Shown here: in pieces, positions 17,694 to 25,568 of the stretch
Layout: the number at the start of each line of letters is the position of its first letter
Position numbering within the stretch: position 1 is the first letter of the stretch
Source of the DNA: a virus
Reading direction: 5' to 3' (one strand)
Virus record (IMG/VR): IMGVR_UViG_3300025138_000048
Coordinates: 1-56,054 of that record
DNA length: 56,054 bases
Made by a program: the position numbers and the translations under genes
The notes under the pieces: model-generated
Told to the model about the DNA's origin: nothing
Database searches by the model: none
Seen by the model: only the letters and a program-made list of their open reading frames with translations

Positions 17694-18631
17694 AAAAAAG
17701 TGTATTAATTACAGGAGGAGCTGGTTATCTAGGGTCAGTACTAGCAGAAGTTTTATTAGATAATGGTTATGATGTAACTGTATTTGATAATTTAATGTAT
17801 AAACAAACATCACTATTACATTTATGTGATAATAAAAGATTTAGATTTGTAAAAGGGGATGTTACTGATAAAGGTCGTTTTTTAAATTATATTGTAAGTC
17901 ATGATATTATAATACCTTTAGCAGCTATAGTAGGAGCTCCTGCTTGTGATGTAAATAAAGACTTAGCAACAGCGGTTAATTACACCCAAATAGAATTTAT
18001 AGTTGATAATTTAAGAAAAGACCAAAAATTATTAATGCCTAATACTAACAGTCAATATGGTAGTTCTACTGAGGTAATAACTGAAGATAGTCCATTTAAT
18101 CCTTTATCTCATTATGCTATTACTAAATGTAAAGCAGAAGAATATATTATAGATTGGGGTAATGGTATTTGTTTAAGATTAGCTACAGTATTTGGTTCAT
18201 CCCCTAGAATGCGTACTGATTTGTTAGTAAATGATTTTGTATATAAAGCAATAACGGAAGGTTGTTTAGTGTTGTTTCAGTCTAAATTTAAAAGAAATTA
18301 CATCCACGTAAGAGATATAGCATATACTTTTTTACACTGTATTGAAAACTATGATAAATTAAATGGTGAAGTATTTAATGTAGGATTATCTGATGCTAAT
18401 TTAAATAAAATGGAATTAGCAACTAAACTTAAAGCATATTTTTCATATTTAGTAATAATTGAAAATGAGTTTTCATCTGATATAGATAATAGAAATTATA
18501 TAGTGTCTAATGATAAGTTAGAAGCTACAGGATGGAAACCAAGATATAATATTAATGATGGTATTGAAGAATTAAAAAAAGCATATGAAATGGTTATAGC
18601 GGATAATAATAAAAAATATACTAACCTATGA
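17690..18631 (+). CDS. NAD-dependent nucleotide-sugar epimerase/dehydratase
   Basis: A 313-residue extended SDR enzyme with GGAGYLGS at the N-terminus, PLAAIVGAPACD in the middle, NSQYG at the catalytic position and YAITK for the Tyr/Lys pair. FKRNYIHVRDIA is a typical substrate-domain block. It probably converts a nucleotide sugar used by the neighbouring transferases. The exact reaction cannot be assigned. ATGA overlaps tie it to both neighbours. Confidence 0.84.
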   Translation: MKKSVLITGGAGYLGSVLAEVLLDNGYDVTVFDNLMYKQTSLLHLCDNKRFRFVKGDVTDKGRFLNYIVSHDIIIPLAAIVGAPACDVNKDLATAVNYTQIEFIVDNLRKDQKLLMPNTNSQYGSSTEVITEDSPFNPLSHYAITKCKAEEYIIDWGNGICLRLATVFGSSPRMRTDLLVNDFVYKAITEGCLVLFQSKFKRNYIHVRDIAYTFLHCIENYDKLNGEVFNVGLSDANLNKMELATKLKAYFSYLVIIENEFSSDIDNRNYIVSNDKLEATGWKPRYNINDGIEELKKAYEMVIADNNKKYTNL

Positions 18632-19275
18632 TAACATTAGAAACATCTTATCCTATAGCTTATGAATCACCTGATCATATTTTTCCTTGGGGAACTAAAA
18701 ATGATAATTCTACAAATGAGGGATTTATTAATGAAACATTAGATTTTTGGGAACAAAGGGGTAAAAGTAAAGTTAATTTTTTAGATTTAGGATGTTCTGG
18801 TGGTCAACTTGTAGTTGATTATATCAATAAAGGACATTTAGGTGTAGGTTTAGAAGGAAGTGATTATAGTGTAGTACATAAAAGAGCTAATTGGCCTGAA
18901 TATTATAACAAAAATTTATTTACTTGTGATGTTACAAAACCTTATAAACTATTAAAAGATAATAAAGAAATAAAATTTGACGTAATATCAGCTTGGGAGG
19001 TAATAGAACACATTGCTGAAAATGATTTAATTCCATTTTTTAACCAAATTAATAAAAATTTATTATCTGGAGGGTTTTTCTGTGGTTCTATTTCTATGAA
19101 TATTGAAGTATTAGAAGGTCATGCTTTACACCAAACAGTGTGGAATGAGAAAAAATGGTATGAAAATTTTCCCCAAATATTAAAGGGAACTGATTTAGAA
19201 TTATATGATTATCCCTTTCAAAATAAGGTAAGACAAGATCATGGTTCGTTTCATGTTTTACTGTTAAAAAAATAA
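18628..19275 (+). CDS. class I SAM-dependent methyltransferase
   Basis: A 215-residue methyltransferase. Motif I is FLDLGCSGGQL near residue 50, followed by GLEGSDYS and then DVISAWEVIEHI, typical of UbiG-like folds. In a glycan cassette it most likely methylates a sugar or an intermediate. It overlaps the upstream epimerase by 4 bases and lies 2 bases before the next gene. Confidence 0.83.
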   Translation: MITLETSYPIAYESPDHIFPWGTKNDNSTNEGFINETLDFWEQRGKSKVNFLDLGCSGGQLVVDYINKGHLGVGLEGSDYSVVHKRANWPEYYNKNLFTCDVTKPYKLLKDNKEIKFDVISAWEVIEHIAENDLIPFFNQINKNLLSGGFFCGSISMNIEVLEGHALHQTVWNEKKWYENFPQILKGTDLELYDYPFQNKVRQDHGSFHVLLLKK

Positions 19276-19277
19276 TT

Positions 19278-20162
19278 ATGAAAATATTAATAACAGGTTC
19301 TACAGGGTTTGTAGGTAAACATTTAGTAAAAAGGCTAAAAAAAGAAAGTTGTGATATTACAGAAATAAATTCAACAAATTTCAGTAGTATGTGGTCGTTA
19401 GAAAAAAATAGTTATGATTATATTATACACTTAGCAGTTAAAACAGCAGCAGGAGGATATTGTCAAACACATCCAGGTGAACAATGGATAGTAAATAATA
19501 GTATTAATACTGATATGTTAGCTTACTTTCAACAATATCAACAAAGAGCTACTATGATTACATTTGGATCTTCATGTGGTTATAATGGAAGTGTTAGAAA
19601 GATAGAAGAAAATTATTTAAAAAATGAACCTGAGAGCGGATATGAAGTATACGGGATGGTTAAAAGAAATTTACTAACAGGACTTATAGCATTAAAAAAA
19701 GAATTTGGTATGGATTACAGGTACCTTATACCTTCAGTATTTTATGGTCCTGAATATGATTTAAAAGATAAACATTTTATATTTGATTTAATAAGGAAAA
19801 TAGTAGATGCTAAAAATGGAGGTGATGAAGTAATACTTTGGGGTGATGGAACTCAAACAAGAGAATTAATTTATATTGATGATGCTGTAGATATAATATT
19901 ACAATCAATTTCACCTAAAACCCCAAAAATATTTAACTTATCATCAGGTAAATCTTATAAATTAAAGGATTATGCTAAAACGATTTGTGATATAGTGGGG
20001 TATGATTATAATTTAATCAAATGGGATGTAAATGCTTTTGTAGGATCAAAAAATAAAAAATTAGTTAATACACACTTAAAAGGTTATAAATTTACTTCCT
20101 TAAAAAAGGGATTGAAAAATACAATTAAATATTATGAAAATAGCATCAGTAGTAGTAAATAG
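19278..20162 (+). CDS. GDP-L-fucose synthase-like epimerase/reductase
   Basis: A 294-residue SDR enzyme. It has GSTGFVGKHL for NAD(P) binding, GSSCGYNGS containing the Ser and Cys found in GDP-fucose synthases, and YEVYGMVKR for the catalytic Tyr and Lys. GDP-fucose synthase converts GDP-4-keto-6-deoxymannose to GDP-L-fucose. A GT10-like transferase in the same cassette fits that product. No GDP-mannose 4,6-dehydratase is visible, so the precursor may come from the host. Confidence 0.78.
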   Translation: MKILITGSTGFVGKHLVKRLKKESCDITEINSTNFSSMWSLEKNSYDYIIHLAVKTAAGGYCQTHPGEQWIVNNSINTDMLAYFQQYQQRATMITFGSSCGYNGSVRKIEENYLKNEPESGYEVYGMVKRNLLTGLIALKKEFGMDYRYLIPSVFYGPEYDLKDKHFIFDLIRKIVDAKNGGDEVILWGDGTQTRELIYIDDAVDIILQSISPKTPKIFNLSSGKSYKLKDYAKTICDIVGYDYNLIKWDVNAFVGSKNKKLVNTHLKGYKFTSLKKGLKNTIKYYENSISSSK

Positions 20163-21006
20163 AAATGATGGATATAAAGACTTTAAAAGAGGAATAATAC
20201 ATTTTAGATTCATGACTGAGTCTTTTGATGAAGTTAATTATGTAGATTGGAATTCTCCTAATGGATCTTTTATATGGGAAATAGAAAATAAATTATCTAA
20301 TAAAGGTAAAATTAAACATTATTGTATCCCACCTGATATAGTTCAACAAATGATTATGGACAAAAATGCTCAGAAATGTAATGAGTCTTTAAGTAGAAAT
20401 ATTGCTATTAGAAGAAGCGATGCTGATTGGATTATTTCAACAAACATAGATATAATTCCACCAACAAGGAGAGAATTAAAAAATCTTATAAAGGGTTTAA
20501 ATAAAAATACATTTTATACAGTATCTAGAAGGGAAGCTCCTAAAGAGATTATATATAACAATTCTCACAATAATTTAAGAGGGTCACTAACAACAATTCC
20601 AGCAAGACATTTTCCAGCTAAAGTAACACCTAATGATAATTATAGTTTAATAAATTGTTGTGGGGATTTTCAAATAGCTCATAAAGATGTTTGGAATAAA
20701 TTAAAAGGATTTGAGGAAGAAATGATATATGCATGTTTTGTAGATACGAATGTTCAAAAGAAAGCAGTATTAAATGATTTTGATTTAAAAGTATTGTATG
20801 AACCTGCTTTGTATCATATGGAACATGGAGCTTATTTTACTAAAGAGGATGGTACTAGAGTAAGTGATGAAAATAATGTAGGAGCATTTAAGGGGGATAA
20901 TAAAGCATACAATGATGCTTATAAATGGGTTGAAAATTTTAATAAAACTAATAATGATAAAAATTGGGGCTTAGGAAATGTTGATATAGAAGTAGAGATT
21001 ATTTAA
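20134..21006 (+). CDS. glycosyltransferase, GT-A fold
   Basis: A 290-residue enzyme. The segment RNIAIRRSDADWIISTNIDIIPP holds the likely DxD-type metal site (NIDI), and CCGDFQIAHKDVWNKLKGFEE matches the C-terminal acceptor block of GT2/GT-A enzymes. It overlaps the fucose-synthase-like gene by 29 bases and is the last clear enzyme of this glycan cassette. Donor and acceptor are unknown. Confidence 0.78.
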   Translation: MKIASVVVNRNDGYKDFKRGIIHFRFMTESFDEVNYVDWNSPNGSFIWEIENKLSNKGKIKHYCIPPDIVQQMIMDKNAQKCNESLSRNIAIRRSDADWIISTNIDIIPPTRRELKNLIKGLNKNTFYTVSRREAPKEIIYNNSHNNLRGSLTTIPARHFPAKVTPNDNYSLINCCGDFQIAHKDVWNKLKGFEEEMIYACFVDTNVQKKAVLNDFDLKVLYEPALYHMEHGAYFTKEDGTRVSDENNVGAFKGDNKAYNDAYKWVENFNKTNNDKNWGLGNVDIEVEII

Positions 21007-21016
21007 TATTTATAAT
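21007..21016 (+). promoter_or_regulatory. candidate late promoter motif (TATTTATAAT)
   Basis: It matches the TATTTATAAC motif of the structural genes at nine of ten positions. It overlaps an ATG at 21015, which argues that the real start of the next gene lies further downstream. Confidence 0.5.
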
Positions 21017-21038
21017 GGAATCTCTTAAATACTATACT

Positions 21039-21365
21039 ATGGAAAAGAAAATGGAATCTAAAAAAGTTGAAGCAACAAGTATAGAAATTATATATAATGA
21101 TAAAGAGGATTTAGTAGAATTATCTAATAAGGAAGAATTTAAACAATTTATATTAGAAGATAGTTTAACCTCAATCATATCAGCATTAGAAAAAAAATTA
21201 ACAAGTGTAGAACTATTCAATATATTTAATTTATCTTTAGTAATTGAGTTAGATAAATCTAAATATAAGGATGTACTTAATAATATAATACAACATTATA
21301 TTAATGAGGAAGATTATGAAAAATGTAAAGAAATACAAGACATAATAATTAAATATGAGATATAA
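21039..21365 (+). CDS. hypothetical protein with UVR-like C-terminal motif
   Basis: A protein of about 108 residues. The start at 21039 is preferred to 21015 because a promoter-like element overlaps the latter; 21051 is a further option. The protein is acidic and helical and ends with NEEDYEKCKEIQDIIIKYEI, which resembles the short UVR motif of UvrB and McsA. Related tails occur in the proteins at 23034, 41966 and 47085. No catalytic domain is visible. Confidence 0.6.
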   Translation: MEKKMESKKVEATSIEIIYNDKEDLVELSNKEEFKQFILEDSLTSIISALEKKLTSVELFNIFNLSLVIELDKSKYKDVLNNIIQHYINEEDYEKCKEIQDIIIKYEI

Positions 21366-21510
21366 ATACTATTCAAAACACAGTCAATTAAAAGATGCTT
21401 TAGGTTATATAAATGCATCTAATCAATCAGAAGCTGAATTATTAGCTTCTAAAATAAAGCAATTAAGGTTAGAACAATTTTTAGAATTGTTTAAAGTAGA
21501 ATTAGCATAA
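21355..21510 (+). CDS. hypothetical 51-residue protein
   Basis: A small helical protein (MRYKYYSKHSQLKDALGY, then SEAELLASKIKQLRLEQFL). It overlaps both neighbours (11 bases upstream, 1 base TAATG downstream), so packing supports expression. No family is recognised. Confidence 0.5.
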   Translation: MRYKYYSKHSQLKDALGYINASNQSEAELLASKIKQLRLEQFLELFKVELA

Positions 21511-21908
21511 TGGGTGAGGAATTTTCTGATAAAGATGATGTAAAAAAATTATTTGAAAGTATATTAGGTTCTAATATTAACATAAAAGATACTATGGTAA
21601 TTAATGATGAATCTATATTTTGTTTAATTGTAAATAAATTAGATAAAGCACATAAAGATGATGAAGCTTTATATGAATTGTCTGGAATGGATTTGTCTAG
21701 ATGTAAAGAAGATTTATTATTTGTTATTGAGGCATTGTTAAAGATTTCATATGGCCAGGATGCCTTTGACATGATTATGTGGTACATTTTAGATAGATTT
21801 AACCCAGATGGTAAAATAGTTCCGTTTGAAGATGAAAAAGGCAAAGTATTTTCTTTATTAACAGCTAAAGATTTATATGCATTTGTTAAGCATCGTTTCC
21901 CTAAATAA
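21510..21908 (+). CDS. hypothetical acidic protein
   Basis: A 132-residue acidic protein with probable helices (DDVKKLFESILG, ALLKISYGQDAFDMIMWYIL) and no recognised domain. It starts by TAATG overlap with the preceding small gene. A strong Bacteroides-type promoter begins at its stop codon, so it ends this transcription unit. Confidence 0.65.
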   Translation: MGEEFSDKDDVKKLFESILGSNINIKDTMVINDESIFCLIVNKLDKAHKDDEALYELSGMDLSRCKEDLLFVIEALLKISYGQDAFDMIMWYILDRFNPDGKIVPFEDEKGKVFSLLTAKDLYAFVKHRFPK

Positions 21909-21940
21909 TTTGGATATTTAATATATAGTTCGTATATTTG
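21909..21940 (+). promoter_or_regulatory. Bacteroides-type promoter, best match
   Basis: TTTG at 21909-21912, a 20-base spacer and TATATTTG at 21933-21940 match the Bacteroides consensus TTTG/TAnnTTTG exactly. It drives the zinc-finger gene at 21969. Confidence 0.8.
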
Positions 21941-21968
21941 CGTAGAATTTTAAGAGTTGCGTATAATT

Positions 21969-22226
21969 ATGACTATGGAAAATATTAAAATGATAAAATG
22001 TATATCCTGCGGAGCAGATATGCCAGAATTAAGATTAACTAAGTATGGGTATAAGGTTTGTATAGACTGTTCAACAACAGGTGCGTATAGAGCTGTAACA
22101 ACTGTAAATGGGTCAGGAGACCATACATGGAATGATATACAAATCATGACACCAGAACAATATGACAATTATGAAAAAAATGATAAATCTTCATTAAAAG
22201 AACTAAAGTCATTAAATAAAGAATAA
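21969..22226 (+). CDS. small C4 zinc-finger protein (DksA/TraR-like finger)
   Basis: An 85-residue protein with a single four-cysteine finger: CISCG near residue 10, then about 15 residues, then CIDC. The spacing resembles the DksA/TraR finger, but the coiled-coil part of those RNA polymerase regulators is missing, so a regulatory role is only a possibility. The ATG at 21969 is chosen because it follows the promoter at a sensible distance; an in-frame TTG at 21957 is less likely. Confidence 0.62.
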   Translation: MTMENIKMIKCISCGADMPELRLTKYGYKVCIDCSTTGAYRAVTTVNGSGDHTWNDIQIMTPEQYDNYEKNDKSSLKELKSLNKE

Positions 22227-22227
22227 T

Positions 22228-22854
22228 ATGCCATTACCAAAACCTTTAAATAAGGAATTAATTGTAGCAGCTATGGGGAAAACAAAATCTAATAGAGCTG
22301 CTGCACGCTATTTAAATGTTTCTTATGTGCATTATAAAAAATGGGCTAAATTATATGAAAGTAAAACTCATGATAATTTATTTGAACAGCATAAAAATCA
22401 ATCTGGGAAAGGTATTCCTAAATTTTTAAGAAATAAAGGTAAAGAACCTGCATTAATAGATATAATTGAAGGGAGAATTGATGTTTCATCATTTTCACCT
22501 GAAAAATTAAAATATAGACTTATAACAGAAGGTCATTTATTAGAAGAATGTGCCTCTTGTGGTTTTCAAGAACGTAGAGTTTTAGATTATAAAATGCCAC
22601 TTCTTTTAAATTTTAAGGATAATAACAAAAAAAATTGGAGAAAAGAAAATATTGAATTACTTTGTTATAATCATTATTTTTTAACAGTAGGAAACATATT
22701 TTCAGATAAACAAATTAAAGGAATAGAAGATCATAAACCAGTTAATAAAGGTGATGTAGAATGGGAATTAGATGATTATCAAAGACAAAGATTAATTGAG
22801 TTAGGTTTAGAAAAAGAAGAAGATGATGGTTTAAATTTAGTATCATATACATAA
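22228..22854 (+). CDS. HNH-like zinc protein with N-terminal helix-turn-helix
   Basis: A 208-residue protein. Residues about 20-45 (NRAAARYLNVSYVHYKKWAKLY) look like a helix-turn-helix. The centre has CASCGF, then PLLLNFKDNNKKNWRKENIELLCYNHYF, the pattern of HNH-related treble-clef proteins in T4-like phages. The first catalytic His is not obvious, so it may be DNA-binding rather than a nuclease. It follows the zinc-finger gene by one base. Confidence 0.68.
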   Translation: MPLPKPLNKELIVAAMGKTKSNRAAARYLNVSYVHYKKWAKLYESKTHDNLFEQHKNQSGKGIPKFLRNKGKEPALIDIIEGRIDVSSFSPEKLKYRLITEGHLLEECASCGFQERRVLDYKMPLLLNFKDNNKKNWRKENIELLCYNHYFLTVGNIFSDKQIKGIEDHKPVNKGDVEWELDDYQRQRLIELGLEKEEDDGLNLVSYT

Positions 22855-22855
22855 A

Positions 22856-23032
22856 ATGGTAAAAAAAACAAGAAATATAAAAAAGAAAAAACATGATCAA
22901 ATAATTAATGATTATGATAAAATTAAATCAAGACATCTTGAAAAGTTAGCTAATAAAATGCTTAAAGATGAAGAAAAAAGAGATAATTTAAGAAGTAAAA
23001 ATATTAAAGGAGATTTTTTAAATAAATTTTAA
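22856..23032 (+). CDS. hypothetical 58-residue basic protein
   Basis: A lysine-rich, probably helical protein (KKTRNIKKKKHDQIIND, then HLEKLANKMLKDEEKRD). It fits between genes with one-base spacings. It could bind nucleic acid, but nothing proves it. Confidence 0.5.
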   Translation: MVKKTRNIKKKKHDQIINDYDKIKSRHLEKLANKMLKDEEKRDNLRSKNIKGDFLNKF

Positions 23033-23033
23033 A

Positions 23034-23330
23034 ATGGTGATGAAGATAAGTGTAGAGGATGTTAGTGAATTCGAACAGTTAATGAAGGATAAAGATTTAA
23101 ATATATCTAAAGGAATTGTAGAAGGAATTTTAAAAAATTTAATTGGTAAAAGAAAAAATATTCATGTACTAGAGGTTTATATTGAAGATGAAGATTCTAT
23201 AGTTGATATAACAGTACATAGAGATGATTTTATTATGACGTTAGAAGAAGGTTTAAAAACCCATATACATCATGAAGATTATGAATCATGCTCAGGAATA
23301 CAAAAAGCAATTAATTACTTAAAAGGATAA
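23034..23330 (+). CDS. hypothetical protein with UVR-like C-terminal motif
   Basis: A 98-residue acidic protein (ATG at 23034; 23040 is also possible). The C-terminus, HHEDYESCSGIQKAINYL, resembles the tails of the proteins at 21039, 41966 and 47085. The middle looks like a small alpha/beta domain (HVLEVYIEDEDSIVDITVH). No function is known. Confidence 0.6.
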   Translation: MVMKISVEDVSEFEQLMKDKDLNISKGIVEGILKNLIGKRKNIHVLEVYIEDEDSIVDITVHRDDFIMTLEEGLKTHIHHEDYESCSGIQKAINYLKG

Positions 23331-23332
23331 AA

Positions 23333-23884
23333 ATGAGAAGAAAAATTAAAATTACATTATTTGCAGTATTAATAATAATAAATTATATCTACATATTTAA
23401 AATATGTAACCAAAATGATGAATTAAAGTCAATAACTATTGATTATAAAAACCAAATTGAAGATTATTATCATAAAGTAGATAGTTTAGAAAAAGAAATA
23501 GATACTATGGTATTTCATCAAGAAATGTCAAAATTTAATATTACTCAAGAAGATGTATTAAATGCTATTATGTTTATTGAATCCGCAAATAATGATAAAG
23601 CATATGTTGAAAGCGAAGATGCTGTGGGTTGTTTACAAATTAGAAAAGTAATGGTTGATGATGTAAATAGAATATTAAAAAGACAAGATTCACCTATAAG
23701 GTTTACATATAATGATAGGTGGGATAGAAAAAAATCAATATCAATATTTAATATATTTTGTACTTATTATGGATTAGACACACCAGAAGATATGGCTAGA
23801 GGATGGAATGGTGGTCCTAGAGGAATGAATCGATCAACAACTTTGTCATATTGGTCTAAAGTTAAAGACTATTTAGAAAGTTAA
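23333..23884 (+). CDS. membrane-anchored lysozyme/transglycosylase-like protein
   Basis: A 183-residue protein with one N-terminal membrane segment (about residues 6-25, FAVLIIINYIYIF) and a coiled spacer. Its C-terminal domain is of lysozyme-like type: AIMFIESANND provides the catalytic-type Glu, AVGCLQI matches the GxLQI motif, and GWNGGPRG follows. Such enzymes cut peptidoglycan and may act in lysis or DNA entry. The anchor suggests a signal-anchor enzyme facing the periplasm. The catalytic assignment is by motif only. Confidence 0.72.
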   Translation: MRRKIKITLFAVLIIINYIYIFKICNQNDELKSITIDYKNQIEDYYHKVDSLEKEIDTMVFHQEMSKFNITQEDVLNAIMFIESANNDKAYVESEDAVGCLQIRKVMVDDVNRILKRQDSPIRFTYNDRWDRKKSISIFNIFCTYYGLDTPEDMARGWNGGPRGMNRSTTLSYWSKVKDYLES

Positions 23885-23886
23885 TA

Positions 23887-23896
23887 TATTTATAAC
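23887..23896 (+). promoter_or_regulatory. candidate late promoter motif TATTTATAAC
   Basis: An exact copy of the ten-base motif, five bases before the ATG of the small basic gene at 23902. Confidence 0.55.
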
Positions 23897-23901
23897 GAAA
23901 A

Positions 23902-24042
23902 ATGGCAAGATCATTAGTAGCATCTAACTATGCAAAACCCTCAAAGAAAAAAAGACCAGGTGTACATGCAAAAACAAAAACATCTAGGTCTAAAAATAGT
24001 GTAAATTATAAAAAAGCATATAGAGGACAAGGTAAAATTTAA
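23902..24042 (+). CDS. small basic protein, 46 residues
   Basis: A highly basic protein (KKKRPGVHAKTKTSRSKN, then NYKKAYRGQGKI), of a type I associate with small conserved proteins in large Bacteroidetes phages. It starts directly after an exact late-promoter motif and overlaps the next gene by one base, so it may be a late DNA-binding or virion component. Function is unknown. Confidence 0.6.
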   Translation: MARSLVASNYAKPSKKKRPGVHAKTKTSRSKNSVNYKKAYRGQGKI

Positions 24043-24233
24043 TGGAAAAAACAGAATCAATATTTAAAGATTTAACATTTACAGACATTTTTGAAACATT
24101 TGAAGATGATTATTTGGTTCTATTAGCATCCACAAAACCAGAACAATTAACAAGAATGTGTGTGTTTTTAAGTATAGATCTCCAAATGAGAAAAGAAAAA
24201 TTAAAAGCAACACCAAGAGAAAAATTAAATTAA
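24042..24233 (+). CDS. hypothetical 63-residue protein
   Basis: A small acidic-to-basic helical protein (SIFKDLTFTDIFETFEDDYL, then RKEKLKATPREKLN) starting by TAATG overlap. No family is recognised. Confidence 0.55.
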   Translation: MEKTESIFKDLTFTDIFETFEDDYLVLLASTKPEQLTRMCVFLSIDLQMRKEKLKATPREKLN

Positions 24234-24234
24234 T

Positions 24235-25056
24235 ATGAAAAAGTTAAAAGAGTGGCATAAAAATTATTATTACGGTTTACTAGAGCAGTGGGACATTTCA
24301 TCATATCAAGCATCATGGTTATCTTGGTTTAAAGGATTTATTATTGGTCTTATAGTAGTAACACTATGTAGTTGTGGTACTTACAAAGCGGCTCCAGTAG
24401 ATAAGTGTTGTGAGACTGAAGTAGTTTATTTAGATGAGATCGAAGATGGAACAACTGTATTTACTAGTTATGATAGTGCTATTATACGTTTAGAATTTAA
24501 ACCTTTAAGACCAAATTTTTATTTTGGATTTAATAATAATTATGGACATTGGAGTTCAAGACCTTTATGGTTAGACTTTGATTTTTATCAAGGTAATTAT
24601 TATTCATATAATAGTCCATATTATTCATATTTCCACAGACCCTGGAATTTTTGGGATTATTATTTAAGACCTTGGACACCATCTAATAATTGGTATCAAG
24701 GACCTTTCAATAATCAAGAATACAATGTTGTTTATAATTCAAGTAGAAGAGAAAGTTTAATAGAGTCTAATAGAATGTCTATAGAAGATAGACAAGGTAT
24801 TGCTGCTATGGTAGAAACTTCTAAAAGAAATAATTTTTACAAACCTGTTACTAATGACAAACCTGTAATTATAAATAAACCAGTAGTTAATAATAATAAA
24901 CCTATTTGGAATAATACTAAACCTATTATTAGAAATAACAACAACCCTGTTAGAAATAACAACAAACCTGTATATAACAATTCAAGACCTAGTTATAACA
25001 TTAAACCGAATACCAATACCAAATCATCTTCTTCTCGTAAAGGTGGTAAAAATTAA
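24235..25056 (+). CDS. lipoprotein with Tyr/Trp-rich core and Asn-Lys-Pro repeats
   Basis: A 273-residue protein. After a 32-residue cytoplasmic start there is a hydrophobic segment ending in LCSCG, a lipobox-like site at about residue 47, so it is probably a lipidated envelope protein. The core is rich in Tyr, Trp, Asn and Phe. The C-terminal third consists of irregular repeats around NNKPV and NNNKPI. Such low-complexity tails are common in Bacteroidetes surface lipoproteins. The long N-terminus before the signal is odd; a shorter start is possible but not obvious. Confidence 0.65.
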   Translation: MKKLKEWHKNYYYGLLEQWDISSYQASWLSWFKGFIIGLIVVTLCSCGTYKAAPVDKCCETEVVYLDEIEDGTTVFTSYDSAIIRLEFKPLRPNFYFGFNNNYGHWSSRPLWLDFDFYQGNYYSYNSPYYSYFHRPWNFWDYYLRPWTPSNNWYQGPFNNQEYNVVYNSSRRESLIESNRMSIEDRQGIAAMVETSKRNNFYKPVTNDKPVIINKPVVNNNKPIWNNTKPIIRNNNNPVRNNNKPVYNNSRPSYNIKPNTNTKSSSSRKGGKN

Positions 25057-25064
25057 AAAATAAA

Positions 25065-25355
25065 ATGACACATACTTGGAAAATAACAGAGCTAGTAAGC
25101 AATGCTTCTACTGGGCTCGTGACGAAGGCTTACTATAAACATACAACAGAACATAATGGTGCTATATTTGATGGAGTAATTGGAGATTTCTTCCCAACTG
25201 GATCTGTTACAGACCCAGGATTTATCACATATAGTTCTTTAACTGAAAGTGATGTATTAACATGGTTAAATACATATGTAGATAAAACCATATCAGAAAC
25301 TAAATTAGAAAACAAAATTAATAATTTAGAAATTTTTAAAGGACTTCCTTGGTAA
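25065..25355 (+). CDS. small conserved phage protein (HTWKITELVSN type)
   Basis: A 96-residue protein starting HTWKITELVSNASTGLVTKAYYK and ending with an amphipathic helix. The pattern, two or three strands followed by a helix with a Trp-Leu motif (VLTWLN), matches a small protein family frequent in marine phages (DUF7936-like, from memory). Function is unknown. Confidence 0.6.
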   Translation: MTHTWKITELVSNASTGLVTKAYYKHTTEHNGAIFDGVIGDFFPTGSVTDPGFITYSSLTESDVLTWLNTYVDKTISETKLENKINNLEIFKGLPW

Positions 25356-25546
25356 TGACAGCATATATTGTTATAACATTATTTTTATTCAAAATTTCCA
25401 TTGGATTTATAGGATATAGAATATATAAAATAGAAAAAGGTTTTAAAAATTTAAAAAAAGAAAATGAGGAGTTTCAAAAATTAGAACAAACAAAAAGAGA
25501 AATTGGTTGGGATAGTGTTTGGAAAATGGTGAATGGAAGAAATTAA
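25355..25546 (+). CDS. small membrane protein with coiled tail
   Basis: A 63-residue protein with one membrane segment (AYIVITLFLFKISIGFIGYRIY) and a charged coiled tail. The ATG at 25355 overlaps the preceding stop by one base and is preferred to the in-frame TTG at 25349. Function is unknown. Confidence 0.6.
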   Translation: MTAYIVITLFLFKISIGFIGYRIYKIEKGFKNLKKENEEFQKLEQTKREIGWDSVWKMVNGRN

Positions 25547-25568
25547 TAATAATCAAAAACAAATTAAA

